A stretch of 64,000 bases of DNA from Advenella kashmirensis W13003 (GTDB taxonomy: Bacteria > Pseudomonadota > Gammaproteobacteria > Burkholderiales > Burkholderiaceae_B). This document shows positions 19,101 through 27,787 of the stretch, piece after piece. Numbering within the stretch: position 1 is the first letter of the stretch; every line of letters starts with the position of its first letter. The notes beneath the pieces were generated by a model that did no database searches, was not told where the DNA came from, and saw only the letters and a program-made list of their open reading frames with translations. Both the position numbers and the translations under genes were made by a program. The stretch lies in assembly GCF_000506985.1 (NCBI RefSeq), contig NZ_KI650983.1, positions 1 to 64,000 of the forward strand, written 5' to 3'.

Positions 19101-19998
19101 GCAGGGCTTCGGCCGCTTCGCGGATTTCGCGTTCGCCCGGTAAAAACACGAGTATGTCGCCTGCACCGTGCGCAGCGCATTCATCCACGGCAGACACAAT
19201 GCCATCCACCAGCTCCTTCTCACCGTCGCGGTCCATGCGGCGGGCATCGTTCGCCGAGGCTACCGACGGCTTGCCCTCGTCTTCCTCGTCCAGAAAATGC
19301 ACGGGCCGATAGCGCACTTCAACCGGAAAAAGCCGGCCGGACACTTCGATCACCGGTGCAGCCTTGCCGCGGGCATCGGCAAAATGGCGCGCAAAACGGT
19401 CGGCATCGATCGTGGCCGAAGTGATAATCAGCTTCAGGTCGGGCCGGCGTGGCAGCAGCACACGCAGGAACCCCAGCAGAAAATCGATATTCAGACTGCG
19501 CTCATGCGCTTCATCGATGATGATCGTGTCGTATTGGCGCAGCAGCGGGTCTTTTTGCGACTCCGACAGCAATATGCCATCTGTCATCAGCTTGATGGCA
19601 GAATCAGGGCTCGTGCGATCATTAAAACGAATCTGGTAGCCGACCAGTTCGCCCAGCGGCGTGTTCAGTTCTTCTGCAATACGGCGGGCGACCGAGGTTG
19701 CCGCCAGGCGCCTGGGCTGGGTGTGACCGATCAGACGGGTTCTGCCCCGCCCTGCTTCCAGGCAGATTTTGGGTAATTGGGTGGTTTTACCCGAGCCGGT
19801 CTCGCCACTGACGATAATCACCTGATTCTCAAGCATTGCCTGGGCGATTTCATGCCGCCGCTCACTGACCGGCAGCGATTCGGGATAGGTAATGGGCCCC
19901 ACCTCGCGCGGCGCACGCACAGGGCGCGCAGTAGTGTGCTGGCGCGCATTCTGTGGTTTCTTTGCCGTATCCTGGACCCTATCTTCCTTTTTTTTCAT
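16123..19998 (-). CDS. hrpA: ATP-dependent RNA helicase HrpA
   Basis: DEAH-box helicase of 1291 aa, the full length of the HrpA family. Walker A is GETGSGKTT (65-73), the DEAH box is at 162-165, and motif III is ITSAT at about 192-196. The RecA-like domains are followed by HA2/OB regions and a long HrpA-specific C-terminal part. In E. coli it takes part in fimbrial mRNA processing and rescue of stalled ribosomes. The gene is divergent from argA (100 bases between starts) and runs straight into dnaE. Confidence 0.93.
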   Translation of the reverse strand: MKKKEDRVQDTAKKPQNARQHTTARPVRAPREVGPITYPESLPVSERRHEIAQAMLENQVIIVSGETGSGKTTQLPKICLEAGRGRTRLIGHTQPRRLAATSVARRIAEELNTPLGELVGYQIRFNDRTSPDSAIKLMTDGILLSESQKDPLLRQYDTIIIDEAHERSLNIDFLLGFLRVLLPRRPDLKLIITSATIDADRFARHFADARGKAAPVIEVSGRLFPVEVRYRPVHFLDEEDEGKPSVASANDARRMDRDGEKELVDGIVSAVDECAAHGAGDILVFLPGEREIREAAEALRKHHPPTTQILPLFARMSQQEQERIFRPDTNQRRVILATNVAETSLTVPGIRFVIDSGLARVKRYSWRNKVEQLQIEPISQASANQRAGRCGRIGPGVCIRLYDEEGFSQRPKFTDPEILRSSLAAVILRMKALRMADIESFPFVDRPAGKAVADGYHLLQELGALDEQNRLTATGKSLSLLPLDPRIARMILAANDQHCLHEMLIIAAALSIQDPRERPFNAREASEQAHMRFRDDKSEFMSYLKLWNWYEDAVKHKASQRKLVTQLRGEFLSPLRLREWHDVHTQLAQLVREQGWRINTTEATFEQVHRALLTGLLGNIGVKSEESSQYQGARDIRFVVHPGSALIKKSGKWIVAAELVETTRLFARCIANVDPRWIEAAGAHLLKKHWSDPMFNARRGQVLANERATLYGLMIYSGRKVNYGRIAPAEAREIFIRQALVDSQITATLPFIAHNTKVMREIERMEHQARRPDILIDDELIFAFYDKLIPADVCQTQTLVNWYGKLDQSSARQLLLNREDLMRHEASGITSDVFPKRTEWDGMSLALSYHFEPGSPKDGVTATIPVFLLNQVDPVQSEWLVPGMLKEKVLHLLKSLPQKLRRHCVPLPDYAQGFFERWFTRASNPDRSLLAALADDIRDELTIRVALSDFKPETLPAHLFMNFRVVDEHGRMLSAGRNLSQLKAEHAPAAQASFQSLVSKDQSVAQVVSQDDIVEWNFGQLPDIMEIRKKNETFIGYPALVDLGESCTIDVFDDPDSAARKHRQGLLRLFRIAMKDQLKQLSKSIPELTRMGMLAVSLMNQDSLRDQIVAAALNQACLADPLPTDAAQFEARRVDAKGRIGLLIQEEARLAMTTLTEWAALQKKLVSVRSVKPLHDDIVAGVGAFMTPQFLTDHPHARRAHYPRYLKAASARIDKYRSDPLRDTRLMQDMAPLLANYQRMRGALKGQSDARLDDFFWMLQELRVALFAQELRTPVPVSVRRLQKTWESLNR

Positions 19999-20098
19999 AC
20001 AATTTTCATCTGTTCAGTCAGCCAACATTATAATTTTGGCAATTCGTCTGCATCGCAGATCGCTTCATTTCACCCTAATTTCCGGAATCCAGACCACA

Positions 20099-21457
20099 GT
20101 GACTATTGCTCCCGACCCCGAAACCTATTCTGCACAGGATGCGCCTGAATTTGTACCCGCTCAGTTTGTGCGATGGTTTCGCGACGTCGCCCCCTATGTG
20201 CATACATTGCGCAATAAGACATTTGTGGTTGGATTCGGCGGCGATCTGATCCAGGCAGGCGCGCTCAACGCCCTGATCCAGGATCTGTCTCTTCTGACGT
20301 CGCTCGGGGTGCATATTGTACTGGTTCACGGCTGCCTGCCCCAGGTGAACGAACAGTTGCGCCTGAAAGGGTTTTCCTTTCAGTTTGGCCGTGAACCCGA
20401 ACCGACCTCGGCAGAGGCGCTCGAATGCGCCAAGGAAGCCGCCGGTGAGATCCGGCTGGATATTGAAGCCGCGTTCAGCCAGGGATTGCCCAACACACCC
20501 ATGTCCAATGCCCAGATTCATATTATTTCGGGCAATTTTGTCACCGCACAACCCATCGGCGTGATCGACGGCGTGGACTTTCGCCATACCGGCAAGGTTC
20601 GCAAGTTCGATCTGGACGCCATGAAAAAAGTGCTCTCGCACGGTGGCGTAGTGTTGCTCTCGCCCATTGGTTTTTCACCGACCGGCGAGGCGTTCAATCT
20701 GGCCATGGAAGATATCGCCACCAGCACAGCGGTGGCACTGCGCGCAGAAAAGCTGATTTTCCTGACCAACAACCGCATGCTGCGCGACGGCCTGGGAGAG
20801 ATCATCACGGAAATTGCCCGCGAAGATGCAGAAGCCATGATTCGAGAAGGCACGCTGGACACTGACACCCGCAGTTATCTGTCGCATGCGGCCAAGGCCG
20901 TCAAACGCGGCGTGGCACGCGCCCACCTGATCCCCTTTGACCTGGACGGGAGCATTCTGCTTGAGTACTTCACGCATGATGGCGTGGGCACCATGGTGGT
21001 TGAAGATACCCTGGACGATCTGCGTACCGCGACCATTGACGATATCGGCGCGATCGTGCAACTGATCGAGCCGCTGGAGGCCGACGGCACCCTGGTGCCT
21101 CGTGGTCGCCACGTGATTGAACGCGATGTCGAACGGTTTACGGTCCTGGAGCATGACGGCGTGATCTACGGCTGCGTTTCGCTCAATCCGTTTCCGAACG
21201 ATCAGATGGCAGAGATGGCCTGCCTGATTGTCAACCCCGAGTGGCAGGGATCCGGTGAGGGCGAAATGCTCTTGCGCCACACCGAAGCACGTGCCCGGGC
21301 CATGGGCATGAAAAAACTGTTTGTGCTGACCACGCGCACTTCACACTGGTTTATCAAGCGCGGCTTTGTTCAGGGCACGATCAGCGATTTGCCCCAGGAA
21401 AAGCAAATGAACTACAATCGAAGCCGCAACAGTCATATCTTTATCAAAAAACTTTAA
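20099..21457 (+). CDS. argA: Amino-acid N-acetyltransferase (N-acetylglutamate synthase)
   Basis: Transfers acetyl from acetyl-CoA to glutamate, the first step of arginine synthesis. At 452 aa it has the classic bacterial ArgA layout: an amino-acid-kinase-fold domain (about 30-300, with FVVGFGGDLIQAG and VLVHGCLPQVNEQL), the regulatory arginine-binding part, and a C-terminal GNAT domain (about 310-450) with the acetyl-CoA loop in WQGSGEGEMLL. The open frame extends 207 bases further upstream, but the GTG at 20099 is where family homology begins; no strong ribosome binding site marks it. It is followed after 12 bases by yggX. Confidence 0.93.
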   Translation: MTIAPDPETYSAQDAPEFVPAQFVRWFRDVAPYVHTLRNKTFVVGFGGDLIQAGALNALIQDLSLLTSLGVHIVLVHGCLPQVNEQLRLKGFSFQFGREPEPTSAEALECAKEAAGEIRLDIEAAFSQGLPNTPMSNAQIHIISGNFVTAQPIGVIDGVDFRHTGKVRKFDLDAMKKVLSHGGVVLLSPIGFSPTGEAFNLAMEDIATSTAVALRAEKLIFLTNNRMLRDGLGEIITEIAREDAEAMIREGTLDTDTRSYLSHAAKAVKRGVARAHLIPFDLDGSILLEYFTHDGVGTMVVEDTLDDLRTATIDDIGAIVQLIEPLEADGTLVPRGRHVIERDVERFTVLEHDGVIYGCVSLNPFPNDQMAEMACLIVNPEWQGSGEGEMLLRHTEARARAMGMKKLFVLTTRTSHWFIKRGFVQGTISDLPQEKQMNYNRSRNSHIFIKKL

Positions 21458-21469
21458 GTGAGAATTGTC

Positions 21470-21742
21470 ATGGCCCGAATGATTCAATGTGTCAAACTGA
21501 AAAAAGAAGCTGAAGGTCTGGACTATCCTCCCTATCCTGGCGAGCTGGGCGCCAAAATCTGGCGCTCCATTTCCAAGGAAGCCTGGCAGCAGTGGACCGA
21601 TATTCAGACGCGTATCGTCAACGAAAACCGGCTCAATCTGGCCGACGCGCGCGCCCGTAAGTATCTGCAGCAGCAGATGGAAAGTTTTCTGTTTGACGAT
21701 GTGGATGTGGAAGCCCAGGGCTACGTGCCCCCGTCAGCTTAA
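21470..21742 (+). CDS. yggX: Oxidative damage protection / Fe(II)-trafficking protein YggX
   Basis: Small 90-aa protein of the YggX family, which protects iron-sulfur clusters and takes part in iron trafficking. It carries the single conserved Cys in [10 protein letters not shown] (C7) and the family stretch [11 protein letters not shown] followed by ISKEAWQQW. The ATG at 21470 gives the usual length; an in-frame GTG lies 12 bases upstream, directly after the argA stop. It probably shares the argA transcript. Confidence 0.93.
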   Translation: MARMIQCVKLKKEAEGLDYPPYPGELGAKIWRSISKEAWQQWTDIQTRIVNENRLNLADARARKYLQQQMESFLFDDVDVEAQGYVPPSA

Positions 21743-21776
21743 GGCCCGTGGAGGCTCAAAACCCCGCCCAGAAAAA

Positions 21777-21799
21777 ACCCCCGCATATACGATGCGGGG
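21777..21799 (-). terminator. Intrinsic terminator after phoU
   Basis: CCCCGCAT (21779-21786) and ATGCGGGG (21792-21799) make an 8-bp stem with a 5-base loop. Read on the minus strand, the hairpin is followed by GG and TTTTTT, a good U tract, so it ends the minus-strand transcript finishing with phoU. It may also help stop the convergent argA-yggX transcript. Confidence 0.8.
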
Positions 21800-21892
21800 T
21801 AATGTGTTACTGATGCCTATTCATATTGGATAAATCCGAATACTGACTTCCTGCGCGCAGGCTGACTTCACACTGCAAAGACTTAGCCGCGA

Positions 21893-22663
21893 TTACACCT
21901 GCTTGTCATCTGCACCGGGTATCGCTGCTGCTGCGGTTTCAACCGTAGACACTTGTGGATCTTCATCGCCCCGGGCCATGGATTCCACTTTTTTGACACT
22001 GGTGTGGCGGGCATCTTCACCCTGCACCAGATAGATCACACGCTCTGCCATGTTCTTGGCGTGATCACCGATACGCTCCAGGGCACGTGCGATGAAAATC
22101 AGATCGATACACGCCGTGGTGGTACGCGGATCTTCAATCATGTAGCTGCTCAGTTCACGCAAAATACCTTTCCATTCTTTGTCGACTTTCTTGTCGCTGC
22201 GCACAACATCGGCGGCCAGAATAGCATCTTTGCGGGCAAACGAATCCAGGCTGCGGTTAACCATTTTCTGAACGGCTTCGCCCAGATGGGTCATATCCAC
22301 GATGGGTTCGTAACGCGTGGGGTTTTCGTGAAGACGGCGTGCCATTTTGGTGATTTTCTCGGCCTCGTCGCCCGAACGCTCCATATCTGTCAGCATTTTG
22401 GACACCGAAATGACCAGGCGCAAATCCACCGCCGTGGGTTGCTGCAATGCCAGCACCTGGGTAATGGAATGGTCGATTTCCATTTCGAGGCGGTTGACTT
22501 CCTTTTCCCGCTCCAGAACCCGTTCCACGACGGTCAGATTGCCTTCGGTCAGAACCAGCATGCTGTCTTCGATCATGGCCTCAACAAGGCCACCCATGCG
22601 AAGGAAGCGGGAGCGGATATCTTCGAGTTCCGCATCAAAGCGGGTATTGGTATGTTGTGCCAT
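21893..22663 (-). CDS. phoU: Phosphate signalling protein PhoU
   Basis: A 256-aa PhoU protein made of two helical repeats, with acidic metal-binding motifs seen in DMERSGDEAEKI and ARALERIGDHAKN. It negatively regulates the PhoR-PhoB phosphate response through the PstSCAB transporter. The C-terminal 35 residues are an extension rich in Ala, Gly and acidic residues. No pst or phoBR gene is in the window: phoU lies 33 bases downstream of rpiA, at the end of the potF-rpiA run, and is followed by a terminator. Confidence 0.93.
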   Translation of the reverse strand: MAQHTNTRFDAELEDIRSRFLRMGGLVEAMIEDSMLVLTEGNLTVVERVLEREKEVNRLEMEIDHSITQVLALQQPTAVDLRLVISVSKMLTDMERSGDEAEKITKMARRLHENPTRYEPIVDMTHLGEAVQKMVNRSLDSFARKDAILAADVVRSDKKVDKEWKGILRELSSYMIEDPRTTTACIDLIFIARALERIGDHAKNMAERVIYLVQGEDARHTSVKKVESMARGDEDPQVSTVETAAAAIPGADDKQV

Positions 22664-22696
22664 GACGATGCCTGCAATAAGAGAGATGATAGAAGT

Positions 22697-23410
22697 TTAA
22701 GACCGTTCAGTGACAGGAATATGACATTCGTGTTCGCGAATATCCACCCCCTGCTGTTTGGCCACCATAACCACCGTTGCCGGTTCAAGCGCGAACAGGC
22801 CGCAGGTCACGACCCCGGCAATGGCATTCATGGTGGTTTCCATTTCACGGGCATCGGCCAGACGCAAGCCCGCCACATCCAGTATCGGATTGCCGTTGTC
22901 TGTGGTAAAGCCGGCCCGCAGCGTGGCTGTCGCGCCCAGCGCCGCAATTTTGCGGATCACGATGGGCACCGCCATGGGTATGACTTCCAGCGGAACGGCA
23001 AATTCACCCAGCAGATCCACGCATTTTGTTTCGTCAACAATGCAGACAAAACGCTCGGAAGCGGCCGCCACGATTTTCTCGCGCGTATGCGCGCCGCCTC
23101 CGCCCTTGACCATTTGCAACAGGGGATTGATTTCGTCTGCACCGTCTACGTAAACGGGCAAGGGCCTGTCGGTTTCCGACAAGTCCAGCACGCGCACGCC
23201 GTGCTGCCGCAACCGGGCAGCGCTGCGTTCAGAGCTGGCCACCGCACCGGCAAATTCACTTTTATACTTTGCCAGCTCATCAATGAACAGATCGGCAGTG
23301 GACCCGGTTCCCACACCGATCACGGCTTGCCCGCCAAAAAACGGCCGGATATAGGTGACCGCCGCCTGCGCCACTTCGCGCTTTAACTGCTCCTGGGATT
23401 TGAGTTCCAT
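22697..23410 (-). CDS. rpiA: Ribose-5-phosphate isomerase A
   Basis: Interconverts ribose 5-phosphate and ribulose 5-phosphate in the pentose phosphate pathway. The 237-aa protein shows the substrate-binding GVGTGSTADLFI, the DGADEINP motif and the catalytic KGGGGAHTREKI. It lies 11 bases downstream of the arsC-like gene and 33 bases upstream of phoU, so all three are probably on one transcript. Confidence 0.95.
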   Translation of the reverse strand: MELKSQEQLKREVAQAAVTYIRPFFGGQAVIGVGTGSTADLFIDELAKYKSEFAGAVASSERSAARLRQHGVRVLDLSETDRPLPVYVDGADEINPLLQMVKGGGGAHTREKIVAAASERFVCIVDETKCVDLLGEFAVPLEVIPMAVPIVIRKIAALGATATLRAGFTTDNGNPILDVAGLRLADAREMETTMNAIAGVVTCGLFALEPATVVMVAKQQGVDIREHECHIPVTERS

Positions 23411-23421
23411 ATGTGTGCCTG

Positions 23422-23778
23422 TTACGAAAGATGAGCGGCCAGGGTTTTCTCGGCAAAGCCGAATGTGATTGCGCCATCGGCAAACATCGTGACCGGTCGC
23501 TTGACCAGGGTGGGAAACTCACCGGCCAGCGCCAGCCATTGCGCTTCGGTCGCGGGCGATTTACGATCTTCGGGCAGGCCGCGCCAGGTTTGCGAACTGC
23601 GATTGATCATGTTCTGTGCACCACCGGCCGCTTCGGCCCAAGCCTGCAGCAAGGCCGCGCTGACCGGCTCGTCACGATAATCGGTAAACTCAACCGTTGC
23701 GCCCTGTTCCTGCAGCCACTTGCGTGCCTTCACGCAGGTACTGCATCGTTTCAGACCGTATTGGCGTATGACACTCAT
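23422..23778 (-). CDS. ArsC/Spx-family reductase-like protein
   Basis: A 118-aa thioredoxin-fold protein of the ArsC/Spx/YffB family, with a redox-like Cys pair C12-S-T-C15 (KRCSTCVKARKWL) and the RPV segment (VKRPVTMF) typical of the family. Which role it has, arsenate reduction, glutathione-dependent thiol reduction or a binding role, cannot be decided; no ars genes are nearby. Its ATG overlaps the potI stop by 4 bases, and rpiA follows after 11 bases. Confidence 0.82.
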   Translation of the reverse strand: MSVIRQYGLKRCSTCVKARKWLQEQGATVEFTDYRDEPVSAALLQAWAEAAGGAQNMINRSSQTWRGLPEDRKSPATEAQWLALAGEFPTLVKRPVTMFADGAITFGFAEKTLAAHLS

Positions 23779-24575
23779 TGCTTTGTTCGCCCCTGAAAAT
23801 AATTGGCAACAATCACGAAGGTCCCGACAAGCAGAATCATCAGGGTTGCCAGTGCGTTAACCTCGGGTTTAATGCCGAGCCGAACGCGTGAAAAAACTTC
23901 GATTGGTAAGGTAGTATAGCCCGGACCATTCAGAAAGGAGGCAATAACCACATCATCCAGGGACAATGTAAACGCCAGCAGCCAGGCCGACACCAACGCC
24001 GGCACGATCAACGGCAGCGTGATGGTAAAGAATACGCGCAGCGGTGGCGCCCCCAGATCAAGTGCCGCCTCTTCAAGCGAGCGATCCAGTTCGCGTACGC
24101 GCGACTGGATGACGACAGAGACATAGGCGACGCATAAAGTCACATGTCCCAGCCAGATGGTGAAAATACCGTTGCTTTCCGGAAAGCCGGTGATGTTGCG
24201 AATTTCGATAATCATCAACAACAGGGAAATGCCCAGAATGACGTCCGGAATCACCAACGGGGCGTTAAGCATGCCGATATACAGGCCAAACCCTCGGAAC
24301 GGCCCCTTGCGGGCCAGCACATAGCCTGCCCAGGTGCCGATAATGACGGCCGCAGTGGCCGTCAGAAAGGCGATACGCAAGGAAAGCCAGGCCGCACTAA
24401 GCAACGCTCTGTCTTCCAGAAGACTGTTATACCAGCGCAGGGAAAAACCCGACCAGCTTGAGGTCAGCGCCGAGTCGTTGAACGAAAAGACAATGAGGCT
24501 CAGAATGGGGATATACAGAAATAGCAATCCCGCGCCCAGGCTAAGCCATTTGAGCCAGCTATTTTCCTGTTTCAT
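23775..24575 (-). CDS. potI: Putrescine/polyamine ABC transporter permease PotI
   Basis: Inner-membrane permease of 266 aa with about six transmembrane segments and the EAA-loop region (LEEAALDLGAPPLRVFF), where the ATPase docks. The long open frame begins at 24707, but the ATG at 24575 overlaps the potH stop by 4 bases and starts the protein just before the first membrane helix. It works with PotF, PotG and PotH in ATP-driven putrescine import. Confidence 0.9.
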   Translation of the reverse strand: MKQENSWLKWLSLGAGLLFLYIPILSLIVFSFNDSALTSSWSGFSLRWYNSLLEDRALLSAAWLSLRIAFLTATAAVIIGTWAGYVLARKGPFRGFGLYIGMLNAPLVIPDVILGISLLLMIIEIRNITGFPESNGIFTIWLGHVTLCVAYVSVVIQSRVRELDRSLEEAALDLGAPPLRVFFTITLPLIVPALVSAWLLAFTLSLDDVVIASFLNGPGYTTLPIEVFSRVRLGIKPEVNALATLMILLVGTFVIVANYFQGRTKQ

Positions 24576-25486
24576 GCGCCCCGTCCTTTCAGGGCCCTGG
24601 CCTGACTGTACTGGAAGATGACAAGTGGTATCAGCAGGAACAGCGTCATGGCCACGGCCACCGCCGCCGCCACCGGCCAGTTTGTATCGGTGAAATACTG
24701 ATCCCACATCAGCCGCCCCATCATATAAGTGTTGGTGCCACCCAGCAATTCAGGAATCACGTACTCCCCTACTGTCGGGATAAACACCAGCATGGCACCG
24801 GCCACAATGCCCGGGAGAGACAGCGGCAACGTGATGGTCACGAAGGCTTTCCATGGACGGGCGCCCAGATCGTAGGCGGCATGCAGCAGGCGTTGATCCA
24901 TTTTGACAAGATTGGTATACAGCGGCAAAATGAAAAACGGCAGGTAGGTATAGACCAGACCGATGTACACGGCCAGGTCGGTGCGATAAATTTCAACAGG
25001 CCCGTCGGTGATCCCAAGGCCCATAAGTAACTGGTTCAGCAGACCTTCGTTGCGCAAAATGCCGATCCAGGCGTACACCCGCAACAGCAGCGACGTCCAG
25101 AACGGCAGGATCACGGCAAGCAACAGCAGATTGCGCAGTCGCGGCGACGATCGGGCAATGTAATACGCCATGGGGTACCCGATGATGGTGCACCACAGCG
25201 TTGTGACCAGCGCCATTTTCAATGATTTGAGATAGGCATTGATAAAAAGCGGATCGGTCAGAAGCAGCAGATATCCCTCAAAATGCAGGGACAGCGTCAA
25301 CACTTCGTCCTTGATATCCACCAGCGGGCCGTACGGCGGAATCCCGAAGGTGGACTCGGAGAAACTGATTTTCAAGACGATAAAAAACGGCACCAGCAGA
25401 CACAGGACGAGCCAGATGTACGGCGGCAAAATGGCCCATGCGCGCTGGTCGGGCCGATAGCGGCGCAGCGAAGGCAGCGGCTTCAT
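24572..25486 (-). CDS. potH: Putrescine/polyamine ABC transporter permease PotH
   Basis: Inner-membrane permease of 304 aa with six predicted transmembrane segments and an EAA-like loop (HAAYDLGARPWKAFVTITLP). It overlaps potG by 4 bases at its start and potI by 4 bases at its end, so subunits are made in step. The N-terminal cytoplasmic tail with charged residues (RRYRPDQR) is common for PotB/PotH proteins. Confidence 0.92.
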   Translation of the reverse strand: MKPLPSLRRYRPDQRAWAILPPYIWLVLCLLVPFFIVLKISFSESTFGIPPYGPLVDIKDEVLTLSLHFEGYLLLLTDPLFINAYLKSLKMALVTTLWCTIIGYPMAYYIARSSPRLRNLLLLAVILPFWTSLLLRVYAWIGILRNEGLLNQLLMGLGITDGPVEIYRTDLAVYIGLVYTYLPFFILPLYTNLVKMDQRLLHAAYDLGARPWKAFVTITLPLSLPGIVAGAMLVFIPTVGEYVIPELLGGTNTYMMGRLMWDQYFTDTNWPVAAAVAVAMTLFLLIPLVIFQYSQARALKGRGA

Positions 25487-26607
25487 GACGGCAAGACCGT
25501 ACCGCTGTCCGGTCCCCAGGTAACAAACACCTCATCGTCGATGCCGGGCGCATTCTCCTGACTCAGTTCGATACCCGGCACACTGGCCTCGATGATCTTG
25601 CCTGCGTCCAGACGGATCTGGTAAAGCGTGTAGCTGCCCATCCAGGCCACGTGCGTTACCATGCCGTGCCCGATATTGGTTTCGTCATCGGGCTGTTCGA
25701 TCAGCACGCGAATCTGTTCCGGACGGATGGAGACGAACACTTCCATGCCCAGCGGCTCGCTAACCCCGTGATTGACGAACAACGGACGCATGAGTTCGTC
25801 GCTGTCGATCACGATATGATCGGGTTCGTCCACCACGATGGTGCCCGTGAAAATATTGGTCGAGCCGATAAAACCCGCCACAAAGCGCGAGTTCGGAAAC
25901 ATATAGACTTCCTGGGGCGTGCCGCACTGCACGATCTGCCCTTCGGTCATGACGGCGATGCGATTGGCCATGGTCATGGCCTCTTCCTGATCGTGCGTGA
26001 CCATGACGCAGGTCACGCCGACCTGATCCAGAATCCGCACCAGCTCAATCTGGGTCTTCTGGCGGATCTGCTTGTCCAGCGCAGACATGGGTTCGTCAAG
26101 CAACAGGAGCTTGGGCCGCTTGACAAGACTGCGCGCAAGCGCCACCCGTTGCTGCTGCCCGCCCGACAGCTGTGATGGCTTGCGCCGGGCGTAGCCCGCC
26201 ATTTGCACCAGGTCAAGGGCGGCAAAGACACGGTCGTGAATCTCCTGGCGATCCACGCCTTCCTGCTTCAGGCCATAGGCCACGTTGGCCTCGACGGTCA
26301 TATGAGGAAACAGTGCATAGGACTGGAACATCATATTGACCGGGCGTTTGTACGGCGGGATGTCGGTCAGGTCGACCCCATCGAGCAAAATTTTGCCCGA
26401 AGTGGGGGCCTCAAACCCGGCCAGCATGCGCAGCAGGGTCGATTTGCCGCAACCCGAACTGCCCAGCAGCGCAAAAATCTCGTTGCGCCGGACCGTCAGA
26501 TTGACCGATTGCACGGCCACCGTATCGCCAAAAATCTTGACGACATCTGCCAGCCGCACGAACTCATCCGCGTCGCTGGCCGCCACCGACAAATACCCCT
26601 CGGCCAT
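25483..26607 (-). CDS. potG: Putrescine/polyamine ABC transporter ATP-binding protein PotG
   Basis: ATPase of 374 aa powering the PotFGHI importer. Walker A is GSSGCGKST (49-57), the signature is [14 protein letters not shown], Walker B is [12 protein letters not shown], and the C-terminal third is a TOBE domain ([11 protein letters not shown] onward). It starts 3 bases after potF and overlaps potH by 4 bases. Confidence 0.93.
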   Translation of the reverse strand: MAEGYLSVAASDADEFVRLADVVKIFGDTVAVQSVNLTVRRNEIFALLGSSGCGKSTLLRMLAGFEAPTSGKILLDGVDLTDIPPYKRPVNMMFQSYALFPHMTVEANVAYGLKQEGVDRQEIHDRVFAALDLVQMAGYARRKPSQLSGGQQQRVALARSLVKRPKLLLLDEPMSALDKQIRQKTQIELVRILDQVGVTCVMVTHDQEEAMTMANRIAVMTEGQIVQCGTPQEVYMFPNSRFVAGFIGSTNIFTGTIVVDEPDHIVIDSDELMRPLFVNHGVSEPLGMEVFVSIRPEQIRVLIEQPDDETNIGHGMVTHVAWMGSYTLYQIRLDAGKIIEASVPGIELSQENAPGIDDEVFVTWGPDSGTVLPS

Positions 26608-26610
26608 GGT

Positions 26611-27714
26611 TTACTTCCCTGACTTGAGTTCAGCCCACAGGCGTGTCTGCAGGCGTGCGATCTTGATCGGCTGGGCCTTGATGACAAAAAGTGTCTTGGC
26701 CACGTCTTCACCCGGATAGATCATGGGATTATCGGCAATATCCTTGTTCACGAATTCCCGTGCGGCCTTGTTGGCGTTGGGATAGAACATATTGTTGGTG
26801 ATCGCCGCATGAACTTTGGGCTCTTCAATGTAATTGATAAAGGCCATGGCGTTTTCCGGATGCGGCGCGTCCTTGGGCACCGCCATGGTGTCAAACCACG
26901 CAGGCGCACCACCTTTGGGAATGTAGTAGTCGATCACATAATCTTTTTTGGCTTCTTTGGCGCGGCTGGCCGCGATCATGACATCGCCGGAAAACCCGTA
27001 GACCATGCACAGATCACCCGAGGCCAGCTCGTCGATGTAGCCCGATGAGCTGAATTGCCGGATATAAGGGCGGATTTTTTTCAGGACATCCATGGCTGCC
27101 TGGTAATCCTCGGCCTTGTCGCTGTTGGGATCCTTGCCCAGATAATGCAGGACGGCCGGAAACACCTGGGCCGCTTCATCCAGGATGGAAATGCCGCAAG
27201 CCTGCATTTTTTTTGCATTGTCAGGATTGAACAGGGTTTCCCATGTGCCCAGATCCGCATCATCACCCAGGATGGCTTTGGCACGGGTTACGTTCAGGCC
27301 GATGCCATTGGTGCCGTAGCCCCAGGGCACCAGATATTCGTTGCCCGGGTCCACCTGAGCCACCAGCGCCATAATGGCCGGATCCAGATTTTTCCAGTTC
27401 GGAATTTTTGATTTGTCCAGCTTCTGGAACAGCCCGCCCTGGAGCTGGCGTGAGGCGTAATGCGTGGACGGCACAACCACGTCGTAGCCGGACTTGCCCG
27501 TCAGCAGCTTGGCCTGCAGGATGTCGTTGGTGTCGTAAGTGTCATAACGCACCTTGATACCGGTTTCTTTTTCAAAACCAGAAATGGTGTCCGGCGCGGT
27601 GTATTCCGCCCAGTTATATACGTTCAGTATCTTGTCTTCGGCAGCGTGAGCGGCGCTCAAGGTGCACGCCAGCGACACAGCCAGAAAAAGACCGCGGACA
27701 GAGGACGATTTCAT
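26611..27714 (-). CDS. potF: Periplasmic putrescine-binding protein PotF
   Basis: Solute-binding protein of 367 aa with a signal peptide (residues 1-25, ending SAAHAAED). The mature part begins ILNVYNWAEYTAPDTISGFEKETG, the spermidine/putrescine-binding pattern, and the LVPWGYGTNGIGLN segment lines the ligand cleft in the family. It is the first gene of the potFGHI operon; GGGGAAAA stands 5 bases before its ATG. Putrescine is the best guess from the PotF-like pattern; another polyamine is possible. Confidence 0.92.
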   Translation of the reverse strand: MKSSSVRGLFLAVSLACTLSAAHAAEDKILNVYNWAEYTAPDTISGFEKETGIKVRYDTYDTNDILQAKLLTGKSGYDVVVPSTHYASRQLQGGLFQKLDKSKIPNWKNLDPAIMALVAQVDPGNEYLVPWGYGTNGIGLNVTRAKAILGDDADLGTWETLFNPDNAKKMQACGISILDEAAQVFPAVLHYLGKDPNSDKAEDYQAAMDVLKKIRPYIRQFSSSGYIDELASGDLCMVYGFSGDVMIAASRAKEAKKDYVIDYYIPKGGAPAWFDTMAVPKDAPHPENAMAFINYIEEPKVHAAITNNMFYPNANKAAREFVNKDIADNPMIYPGEDVAKTLFVIKAQPIKIARLQTRLWAELKSGK

Positions 27715-27787
27715 TGCGTTTTCCCCAAATCGGATTAGAAAAAAAAGGAAATGATAAAGGCATTTTCTGCCTGGGTCATTGATTTTT

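Noticed and set aside
21953-23386. 477-codon plus-strand open frame opposite phoU and rpiA
   Set aside because: Runs antisense through two well-identified genes and encodes a His/Phe/Gly-rich sequence with no family likeness.
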